From NCBI RefSeq assembly GCF_014200405.1, contig NZ_JACHBQ010000001.1, positions 2,790,001 through 2,854,000 of the forward strand: 64,000 bases of DNA, in the 5' to 3' direction. The stretch is from Cryobacterium roopkundense (GTDB lineage Bacteria; Actinomycetota; Actinomycetes; Actinomycetales; Microbacteriaceae). Shown one piece after another: positions 57,170 to 64,000 of this stretch (its first letter is position 1; each line of letters begins with the position of its first letter). The position numbers and the translations under genes were made by a program. The notes beneath the pieces are model-generated. The model did no database searches, was not told where the DNA came from, and saw only the letters and a program-made list of their open reading frames with translations.

Positions 57170-57862
57170 CTCCTGCAGGCCATCGACCTGCAGGACGAGA
57201 TTCTCTCGATCAGCCTGACCTTCGAGGAACGGGTCCGGCTCGTTGTTGACGACGCCTACTCGACGTTCATGCATTCCAAGGTTGACGGGCTGATCCGGCG
57301 GGCGGGACTTCGTTATCCGAACGCGGATCTGCGCCGCATCGACCTCCTTGACGAGCGCGGCCTCAACCGGCAGGTGCTGACCCAGCTCGGGACCTGCTCG
57401 TTCGTCACCCGGCAACAGAACGTCGTCTTCCAAGGCTTCACCGGGTCGGGAAAGTCGTATCTAGGATGCGCTCTCGCCAAACGTGCTTGCGAGCATCGCA
57501 TCCGCGCCCATTACGTCCGAATGCCCGACCTCGAGGAAGCTTGGGTCGCCGCCCAGGATACAACCGGTGGGGCGGGAAAGTTCCTGCGGAAGTATGCCGC
57601 CTTCACGCTCTTGGTCATCGATGAGTGGCTGCTGGATAAGCCGACGGAATCGATGCGGACGATGCTGCTGGAGCTGATGGAGCGCCGTTACGGCGAGACG
57701 TCGACGGTGTTCTGCACCCAGTATCAGCAGAAGGACTGGCACCAACGCCTCGGCGCCGGCGTTCACGCCGACGCCATCATGGATCGCATCATCCACAACA
57801 CGACCTGGGTCGACACTGGCACCTACAACATGAGAGAACAAGCCGCCCTCGCGACCGCGTAA
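57170..57862 (+). pseudogene. istB 3' part (outer element)
   Basis: It continues the outer IstB: LLQAIDLQDEILSISLTFEE and then the ATPase core with Walker A GFTGSGKSYLG and Walker B LLVIDEWLLD, ending NMREQAALATA. With the 57-nt 5' fragment it gives 250 codons including the stop, in frame and free of stops. An internal ATG at 57269 could make a truncated protein that keeps the ATPase motifs. Whether that is expressed is unknown. Confidence 0.85.
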
Positions 57863-57974
57863 TCGGTGACGGGGAGCACCAGTGGGGCTGAGCCACACCA
57901 CCCCTGGTGCTCTTCCGCACGACTGGTGGGGCTCAACGGCACGATCGGGTGGGGCTCAACGGCTCGAATACTCA

Positions 57975-57980
57975 CGTAAC
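57975..57980. repeat. target-site duplication, outer IS21 element (right)
   Basis: CGTAAC, second copy, directly after the element end CTCA. Confidence 0.85.
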
Positions 57981-58212
57981 AGTTCGCCGTGATGAGAGAC
58001 TCTGGCACGGCGCGCTGCGCCGCATCGGGTACGGCCTGACAGATTTCTGCCCGTTCTCCGCCTGCACACCAAATACTGACCAAATGGAAGTCATCGTCGG
58101 GGCTGGAACCTACCGGCGAAGCGAGTGCCCAGCACATGAGCGCAACGACGGCGAGCACGGGCGCCAGAATGATACTCGAGAACCTGCCACGTGCAAACGA
58201 CAACCTGCCCAC
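57981..58212 (-). pseudogene. DUF2142 membrane protein, 5' part
   Basis: The 5' 77 codons plus one base of the interrupted gene. The native N-terminus is MGRLSFARGRFSSIILAPVL with the first helix, followed by SPDDDFHLVSIWCAGGE, which is the DUF2142 acidic loop, and then VPESLITANCY, where the duplication begins. The longest start is GTG 58212. A 390-bp open frame extends past it into insertion-element DNA and is artefactual there. Confidence 0.82.
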
Positions 58213-58370
58213 CCCTTAAACTCTTCGATTGATGAAATCGCAGCCCCTGCAGAGGCAGCGCGCCCGGACATTCAGGGGGGCGATTGCGAGCACACAGGAA
58301 GGCCATGTTTAGCCGCGGTAATTGCCTAGACTACCAAGGCAGACAGCTGGACTTCCTGTCCAAACCTCAT

Positions 58371-60491
58371 CTATTCAGGGGAAAAAGCCTTCCCCAGACG
58401 TTCGCCTAAGATCGGAGCAAGTGTCTCCGCGAAAGACCGGGTGAAGTGACTCCCATCGGCATACACGACCAAGCCGCCGATCACCGGATAACAGTAAATG
58501 TCATCGCAAAACGTGTCAGAAAGGTCCACAAATTCTATTGAGGGTAGCTCACTGACAGCTCTCACCATGGTGTCATCTGTCAGCAGGTCACCACGTTTTA
58601 CGGCGCAAGGCGCGTCACTTTCCGACGTCTTTCCGAGGCACTCGGTCACATTTAGTCCCTCGGTGCCGTCATCACCTCTCACCGACCCCGGCGGGTCTCG
58701 CAGGACGATCACTTGCTTCCCCGCGTCCACGAGTGACTTTAGGTCACGCTTGACCAGGGCTTCGTCGAGCATCGAACTCATGCCTCCCACATACTTGCTC
58801 GTGGCGTTGGAGATGATTACGGCATCGACGCTGGGCTCAGCCTTGAGCAACTCCATGACGTTGGCCCCCCACTCACTGCAGTCCGTATTCGACGGCGCGA
58901 CACCGATTCCGGGGCATCCACCCTTAATGTATGTCATCACCTTCCAGCCATTCGTTTCCGCAGCAGGAGCAAGCGCCTCAATGAATTGACCGGCATGGGA
59001 ATCCCCGAAAAGAGCAATCGTCACGGTGGGGCTTGCTACTTCTCCAAAGGTGCACGGTTCAAGAGGCACCGCACCTCCGCCAAGTTCACAAGGGCCAATG
59101 GCGACGCCGACGCCGATATCACCGGCGGCGAGTGCGACATCCGTTGTGGATGTCGTATTGAAGGGGTGAGGACATTCATGATCGGGTTCGGTGGCGCCAG
59201 CACCGAGACATGGCGTGCCACGTAAGGCGTCAACCGCCGACGATGCGACGTCGACTTGGTTACGAAGGACAAGGAAGCCCGTCGTGCAAGTCAGGAGGAT
59301 GACCAACATCGATGCCGCCACGAAGACGAATGGCTTCTTGGACCCGACGACATTCCAAGTCTTGGCGCGCTGAAAAGGAAGTTCCACGTACCGCCAGGTG
59401 CCGAACGCAAGGACGCCAGTGAGGCCAAGTACTGCCAGCTTCTGTTGAACCCCCCACGGACCGTCCGCTATAAACGGCCAGAAGACGATTAGAGGCCAGT
59501 GCCACAGGTAGATGGAATAGGAAATACTGCCCAGAAGTTGCACTGGGCGCACCGCACTCAACGTCCTGAACCAGCTTGGCTGGCCCAGCCCCGACGCTAT
59601 AACCAAGAGCGTGCCACTGACTGGAAGCAACGCCGCATACCCGGGAAAGGCCGTCTCTCCGGAGTACGCCACGGCCGAGATCAGAATGAGAGCTACGCCA
59701 ATTGCGCCCGTCAAACCTGAGCGAAGCCCTGAACGCATCGGGCGCCTTGGCCTTTGCCAGGCAAGGAAGGCCGCCAGACAACCACCACTGGCGAATTCCC
59801 AGATTCTCGTGGGTGTGACGAAGTACGCAGCCTCCGGATTGACGTTCGTGTACGTCATGGAGTAAATGAACGACGTGAGCGTCACGGCTGTTATGACAAG
59901 CAATATTGTCCTACGCCGCCTTCGGGCAACAAAAAAGGACATCATAAGAAACAGCGGCCAAATAAGGTAAAACTGCTCCTCAACCGACAATGTCCAGAAG
60001 TGCTGTACCGGTGACGCACTATTTTCTGCAGCTAGGTAGTCCACGGCGTTTCCCGCGAGGAGCCAGTTTTGCACGTAGAAGGCCGAGGCCAGGAACTCCC
60101 CACCAAACTGCTGCCACAGGGAGCGAGGTACGACCAAGAGGGTGAATCCCACGCTAGCCACAAGAACCAGAAATGACGCAGGGAGGAGTCTTCTTATCCG
60201 TCGCGCATAGAAATCCCCAACCGCGAAGTTTCGGTCTTCCATTTGGCGGCTGATATGAGTCGTAATGAGAAATCCGGATATCACGAAGAACACGTCGACA
60301 CCCACGTAGCCGCCACTAAGGCGGTTGGGCCATAGATGAAAAACAACGACAAGTATCACTGCGATTGCGCGCAGTGCCTGGATCTCGGGGATTATGGCCG
60401 ATCGCACCGGCGACGCCGGGTAAGACAAGTGAGAATTGATGCGAGCGTCGTCCCGTTCCTTCTCCAGAGAGATCACGTCACTGCGTTTCAT
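58371..60491 (-). CDS. acyltransferase with C-terminal SGNH domain (OafA/YrhL type)
   Basis: This 706-residue membrane protein O-acylates extracellular glycan. The N-terminal acyltransferase-3 domain (about 30-390) has EIQALRAIAVILVVVFHLWP, YVGVDVFFVISGF and SVEEQFYLIWPLF. The C-terminal SGNH/AlgX-like domain has the nucleophile motif LFGDSHAGQF and the Asp-His pair in YADGSHFT. It contains about 10 helices. It follows the broken DUF2142 gene in the polysaccharide locus. The start is ATG 60491 or GTG 60500. Confidence 0.92.
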   Translation of the reverse strand: MKRSDVISLEKERDDARINSHLSYPASPVRSAIIPEIQALRAIAVILVVVFHLWPNRLSGGYVGVDVFFVISGFLITTHISRQMEDRNFAVGDFYARRIRRLLPASFLVLVASVGFTLLVVPRSLWQQFGGEFLASAFYVQNWLLAGNAVDYLAAENSASPVQHFWTLSVEEQFYLIWPLFLMMSFFVARRRRRTILLVITAVTLTSFIYSMTYTNVNPEAAYFVTPTRIWEFASGGCLAAFLAWQRPRRPMRSGLRSGLTGAIGVALILISAVAYSGETAFPGYAALLPVSGTLLVIASGLGQPSWFRTLSAVRPVQLLGSISYSIYLWHWPLIVFWPFIADGPWGVQQKLAVLGLTGVLAFGTWRYVELPFQRAKTWNVVGSKKPFVFVAASMLVILLTCTTGFLVLRNQVDVASSAVDALRGTPCLGAGATEPDHECPHPFNTTSTTDVALAAGDIGVGVAIGPCELGGGAVPLEPCTFGEVASPTVTIALFGDSHAGQFIEALAPAAETNGWKVMTYIKGGCPGIGVAPSNTDCSEWGANVMELLKAEPSVDAVIISNATSKYVGGMSSMLDEALVKRDLKSLVDAGKQVIVLRDPPGSVRGDDGTEGLNVTECLGKTSESDAPCAVKRGDLLTDDTMVRAVSELPSIEFVDLSDTFCDDIYCYPVIGGLVVYADGSHFTRSFAETLAPILGERLGKAFSPE

Positions 60492-60612
60492 CCAACTCAC
60501 GAAGCACGACTAGCCCTTTCCCTGTGTACCCGCCAAGCGGATTCACCTTTGCCAGACCTGAGCGCGCCAAGGGCACATTCCTACCTGTGATCTCATGAGT
60601 CGATGGCTTCTG

Positions 60613-62901
60613 TTAGGCGATGCCTCCAGTGGGAATCATGTCCGCAAAACGTGGGATGACCTGGAGCCAGGATCGCCCCCCACTCAGCTGCGCAAATCGC
60701 TCCATGGATGTCACAGGGCGCTTTTCCCCTGACACAAGCTGATAGATCGCACCATTCGGCGTCCGAATGAAGTCGGTGGCGTCGGAGCCGACGATAAGTT
60801 GGTTGCAGGTAAATGAGTCCAGCGCGACAAACGTGAACGGATACAACGCATGGGCCGCCGGGGCAACTTTGTGAAGGCTGCCGCCGCTCGAAACATAACG
60901 CGTGTCCCCACACGTAATCCCGAAGGTTAGGGGGATATTCGACAACGGATATGCGTTGATCCGCTCGGCCGGCTCATATGTAAATCCGGTTAGCCCCGCC
61001 TCTGTCGTGAAGTCGAAGCTTGACAACGGGATTCGGTTAGTAACCCCATTAACAAGGAACACCGCGGCGTTGTCCGGGGAGCGCACTAGTGTTCCCGCAG
61101 TCAGCGCCACCGCGCCCTTCGGGATCGCCGCGATGACGCCGGCAGTAACAGGATGGATCGTCGGCGTCGCTGTGTCTGACAGCGCGAGCAATGCCTCCCA
61201 AGACGAAATCGGCCTGATCTCGTTGCCCATGAGCACATAGACCGTTTTGGAACTCGGGTCCTGCAGCAGCGCCCCGGCGGAGATATCTCCCCCCAGGGCA
61301 TTGGAGTTGAGGAAGGCTTGCGAAACGCGAGTCGCCGGCAACCCGAACTGAGTTGCTGCTGCATCCCACCGGGCACGACCCTTGGCAGTCAGGACCCATG
61401 TACCAGCGACACCATCTGCTTTCACCAAACCATTGAATTCGGTCCCCGACGGGGTCAGCTTGCTGTGGCTGGTGGCATGTAGAGAGCCAGCGACCCTGTT
61501 CTGCAGACCCAGGGCCGCGGCATAGGCCGTGCCGATAGGCGACCGTGTTCCGTTCGCGAAAAAGGCATAGTCCGACGTGGATCGTTTTCTGATCAAAACT
61601 GAATCGCGCACAATTGGAGAGCCAAATGCCAATTCTTCTACCGCAGCCTCCGTCAGGACGTTTTGCTGAAGTGGTATGCCGGCAGCAACCTGGGATTGAT
61701 CATCAAGGATCTCCCTCTTTGTGCCAAGGGTTATGTAATAGCGGTGGCCCGCTGTCGTCGCCAGAACGGGACCGATCAACGGCCCGGTCTGGAACGCACC
61801 CACTTGCTTATCAGTCAGCTGAACATAACCGTCAGAATTGCACGATCCGCCGTAATCTAGGACCTGTGCGCAGGAGTCGAAAGGCAACTTGATTCCGGCG
61901 TCGTGAAAGAACATGCGCCCGCCGGGCGACCGGAAGATCCGGCCAGCGTCGTGCTTCGTCGTGAAATTATTCAGGTAGCTCTGGGACACAAACCCGACCT
62001 GGCCCAGAGGCGCGAACGCTGTCATGAGCGCCAAGCTCCGGACTGGAAACTTGGAGGTTTCGGAAACAAGATAAACCTGAGCGCTGTCCGCCGATCGCAG
62101 CAGACTCGTCGAAGCAATGGGCGCGCCGAACCAGTCCGAGAAGATGCGCCAGAAATTGCGATTGCCGTAGGAACTGCACCCATCGCCCGTTCCGTACAGG
62201 TTTGCGAGCGCAGCCGGGTTGGGCTGATACGGCGTGTAGTTATAAAGACCGGCCGTTGCCTGATTTTCAATGTAGACCTCGCCGGTGCCGCACGCTGCAT
62301 TGGGGTGATATCGGACATTGTTGACTCGTCCGGGTACGTGATTCCACCGAGTGGGATTGTTGGCGTAGAAGTTGAACTGCAACGCGGCGGCATAGACCTG
62401 ATTGAAGAACCCGTAATAGGTGGAATCGCAGTCAGCCGTGTCTGGACAGCCGTAGCCCGTCGCGCTCCGGTACTGACGTGCCGACGGCGACGAATCAGAG
62501 ACGATTCCCTGCTCCTTTTCGAGCAGGACCAGCATGGCCTTCTGGCTAATTCCGCAGGCGACACCGACGCGTGTGATGATGTCGGCAGCGCTTTCAGACG
62601 CCCGCCCCGCGTAAGCGGAGCAGGCATTTGCTACAGCTCCCCGTGTAGGCGTGTCTTGGCGAAAGTCTTTCAGGCAGACGTAGCCCGATTGACAGCCCGA
62701 GACTTGGGAGTTCAGGAAGCCCTGAACTGCACCCGCATCCATCGCACCACCGTCAAAGAACTGCACATCACTAATGATGTTTCCTGGATTGAAATCTTGA
62801 GCATTGGCCGCATCTGCCTGAAGAGCTGGACCAACACCTGTCAGAATTGAGCCCAGGAGTCCAGCGATGGCCAGGAGTCCAAGGAATCGTCTGCTTTTCA
62901 C
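60613..62901 (-). CDS. secreted protein: lysozyme-like domain plus eight beta repeats
   Basis: This 762-residue protein has a signal peptide (KSRRFLGLLAIAGLLGSILT ... ADAANA). Residues about 50-290 have GISQKAMLVLLEKEQG and NQATAGLYNYTPYQPN, similar to domains annotated as hemagglutinin or peptidoglycan-active in Gram-positive bacteria. The C-terminal half has about eight repeats of a VYLV...G...P..S type (for example SAQVYLVSETSKFPVRS, NGAIYQLVSGEKRPVTS). It is probably envelope-bound. GTG start with GGAGA; overlaps the upstream lipoprotein gene by 4 bp. Confidence 0.8.
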   Translation of the reverse strand: MKSRRFLGLLAIAGLLGSILTGVGPALQADAANAQDFNPGNIISDVQFFDGGAMDAGAVQGFLNSQVSGCQSGYVCLKDFRQDTPTRGAVANACSAYAGRASESAADIITRVGVACGISQKAMLVLLEKEQGIVSDSSPSARQYRSATGYGCPDTADCDSTYYGFFNQVYAAALQFNFYANNPTRWNHVPGRVNNVRYHPNAACGTGEVYIENQATAGLYNYTPYQPNPAALANLYGTGDGCSSYGNRNFWRIFSDWFGAPIASTSLLRSADSAQVYLVSETSKFPVRSLALMTAFAPLGQVGFVSQSYLNNFTTKHDAGRIFRSPGGRMFFHDAGIKLPFDSCAQVLDYGGSCNSDGYVQLTDKQVGAFQTGPLIGPVLATTAGHRYYITLGTKREILDDQSQVAAGIPLQQNVLTEAAVEELAFGSPIVRDSVLIRKRSTSDYAFFANGTRSPIGTAYAAALGLQNRVAGSLHATSHSKLTPSGTEFNGLVKADGVAGTWVLTAKGRARWDAAATQFGLPATRVSQAFLNSNALGGDISAGALLQDPSSKTVYVLMGNEIRPISSWEALLALSDTATPTIHPVTAGVIAAIPKGAVALTAGTLVRSPDNAAVFLVNGVTNRIPLSSFDFTTEAGLTGFTYEPAERINAYPLSNIPLTFGITCGDTRYVSSGGSLHKVAPAAHALYPFTFVALDSFTCNQLIVGSDATDFIRTPNGAIYQLVSGEKRPVTSMERFAQLSGGRSWLQVIPRFADMIPTGGIA

Positions 62902-63365
62902 GATATCTCCACGTTCATGGGTTGCGACATGGTCGAAACCGTATCCAATTCGTATTTCAAGGTGACCGTCCACAAACCAACGGCAAAGTCCGAGACGGGG
63001 GCGCTGATTACTCCGCAGGACGTTGTCATGCGATCAGCGATTCCCTCACTTGCGACCCTGACGACTCGTCCGTCCCCCGCAAACTCAAAGGTGCATTTTC
63101 CGCCTGTCTCGATGAGACCGGAAACGTATCCCGAAGCAGACACGGACTTCCCGTCTGGATCAACTCCTGCCAGGACGATAACTGCCTCAATCTGGCTCGA
63201 AGTATCATCGTCTTCAGCAGGCGGGGTGCCGGGTTCGCGCGACTCCCCTGGCGCCCCATCCGGCATTCGAGTCGGCGATGGAAGCCCGGTGCAGCCAGTT
63301 ACTGCAGCGACAACGGCCACTGCTATAACCAAGAAGCTGAGCCGTCGTGCGTCGCGGATCTTCAC
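62898..63365 (-). CDS. small lipoprotein
   Basis: This is a 155-residue protein with signal peptide MKIRDARRLSFLVIAVAVV and lipobox VTGC (Cys about residue 25). A Pro/Glu/Asp-rich linker follows, then a domain of about 100 residues with Cys in GGKCTFEF and TTSCGVIS. It is translationally coupled (4-bp overlap) to the large repeat protein and may dock it to the membrane. No family recognised. Confidence 0.8.
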   Translation of the reverse strand: MKIRDARRLSFLVIAVAVVAAVTGCTGLPSPTRMPDGAPGESREPGTPPAEDDDTSSQIEAVIVLAGVDPDGKSVSASGYVSGLIETGGKCTFEFAGDGRVVRVASEGIADRMTTSCGVISAPVSDFAVGLWTVTLKYELDTVSTMSQPMNVEIS

Positions 63366-63506
63366 GGGGAGGCGTACTCTCTATCTTCGAACAACTCGGA
63401 AATAACCCGATTGGCTTAAGAGTAACCGCAAGTTTGCACATTATCGATGCAGACTTGTGTGCTTAGACTGTGTGGTTAGGTCGTCGACACCATTAAAGGA
63501 TCAATC

Positions 63507-64000
63507 TTGGACTCTGAAACGCTCGAACAGAAGCGCAAAGCCGAACGTCAAATCTTCATTGCCGAACAGGATTTCTTTGACGCTGGGCAGCCCACGGGCT
63601 TCTTCAAGGGTTCCAGTCGATCGCTTGTAGACATTTGGAAGCACCGCGAGCTACTGTCCCGCCTAGTCAAAAGAGAGATCAAGGCACGGTATAAGGACAG
63701 TTCGCTCGGCATCCTTTGGAGCCTCTTCCGTCCGCTAGTGCAGCTCTTGATCTATTACTTCGCCATTGGCCAGATCTTGGGTGCCGCGCGGTCTGTCCCC
63801 GACTTCGCTGTATTCGTGTTTATCGGCCTCACGATGTGGACCCTATATAGCGAGATAATCAGCGGCAGTACGACGTCCATTCTCGGCAATGCCGGTCTCG
63901 TAAAGAAGGTGTATCTGCCCAGGGAAATTTTCCCTCTCAGTTCAGTCGGAAGCGCCCTCGTCAACTTCGGCATTCAGTCCATCGTGCTCCTGGGCGGTAT
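63507..64000 (+). CDS. ABC-2 type polysaccharide export permease (partial)
   Basis: A gene cut by the window end; 164 codons are visible. It starts with TTG (LDSETLEQKRKAERQIF), with AAAGGA 6 nt upstream. The Wzm/TagG/RfbA-like permease signature follows: LVDIWKHRELLSRLVKREIK, ARYKDSSLGILWSLFRPLVQ and the loop GLVKKVYLPREIFPLSSVG. It would export a lipid-linked polysaccharide with an ATPase (Wzt) expected beyond the window. It is divergent from the small lipoprotein. Confidence 0.88.
   Translation, partial: MDSETLEQKRKAERQIFIAEQDFFDAGQPTGFFKGSSRSLVDIWKHRELLSRLVKREIKARYKDSSLGILWSLFRPLVQLLIYYFAIGQILGAARSVPDFAVFVFIGLTMWTLYSEIISGSTTSILGNAGLVKKVYLPREIFPLSSVGSALVNFGIQSIVLLGG

Larger units (their letters stand above)
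52774..57974 (+). mobile_element. outer IS21-family insertion sequence (itself interrupted)
   Basis: The element starts TGAATATT (52774) and ends AATACTCA (57974), the usual TG...CA ends with an imperfect short inverted repeat. Multiple GTTGAGCCCCAC subterminal repeats occur at both ends, as in the IS21 family. Both sides carry the duplication CGTAAC. It contains istA (intact) and istB (broken by the inner element). Without the inner element and its 6-bp duplication it is 2,567 bp, the normal IS21 size. Confidence 0.88.

Noticed and set aside
57823..57974. C-terminal extension of the 5' DUF2142 frame
   Set aside because: Translated insertion-element end, not native.

Overview
This is a high-GC actinobacterial chromosome segment. 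The 16S rRNA gene, WhiB regulator, DUF3499/metallopeptidase pair, DUF5719 protein and AraC/GlxA-type regulator all point to Actinobacteria. Overall resemblance suggests Microbacteriaceae (Cryobacterium/Leifsonia-like), but the genus is an inference.

Layout. 1-2.1 kb: 16S rRNA on the minus strand with its leader and promoter. 2.5-4.8 kb: ahcY, DUF3499 and a metallopeptidase-like gene. 5-9 kb: a secreted lipoprotein and two membrane glycosyltransferases. 9-15.4 kb: a molybdopterin oxidoreductase, a membrane protein, a three-gene methyltransferase/glycosyltransferase operon, a two-component system and a hydrolase. 15.4-17.4 kb: an epimerase and MTA phosphorylase. 17.6-19.1 kb: an IS110-family element inserted in a palindromic host repeat. 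19.2-23.6 kb: DUF222/HNH protein, alkylbase glycosylase, GNAT, RidA, a kinase relic and an NHLP-leader-like gene. 23.7-33.2 kb: DUF5719, a 1,090-residue glycosyltransferase, whiB, galE, glxA-type regulator and manA. 33.3-39.1 kb: acyl-CoA dehydrogenase, FAD oxidoreductase, SRPBCC protein and two tandem O-antigen-ligase-like proteins. 39.2-64 kb: small secreted proteins, then a surface-polysaccharide locus with gmd, fcl, four glycosyltransferases, a flippase, DUF2304, large membrane proteins, an acyltransferase, a repeat-bearing secreted protein and the start of an ABC export permease.

Two mobile-element stories stand out. First, the IS110 element carries a readable bridge RNA. Its four guide segments match the left target, right target and both element ends, two predicted internal loops enclose them, and a consensus promoter (TTGACA, 17 bp, TGTAAT) would form only when the ends join in a circle. 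The target lies inside a palindromic repeat dispersed in this window. Second, an IS21-family element has inserted in a DUF2142 membrane gene of the polysaccharide locus, and a different IS21-family element has inserted in the istB of the first. Both insertions have 6-bp target duplications, and removing them restores exact open frames of 499 and 249 codons.

Working together: galE, manA, gmd and fcl would supply UDP-galactose, mannose-6-phosphate and GDP-fucose precursors. The glycosyltransferases, flippase, ligase-like proteins, acyltransferase and ABC permease would assemble, modify and export a fucose-type cell-envelope glycan. Loss of the DUF2142 gene may have altered that glycan in this strain.
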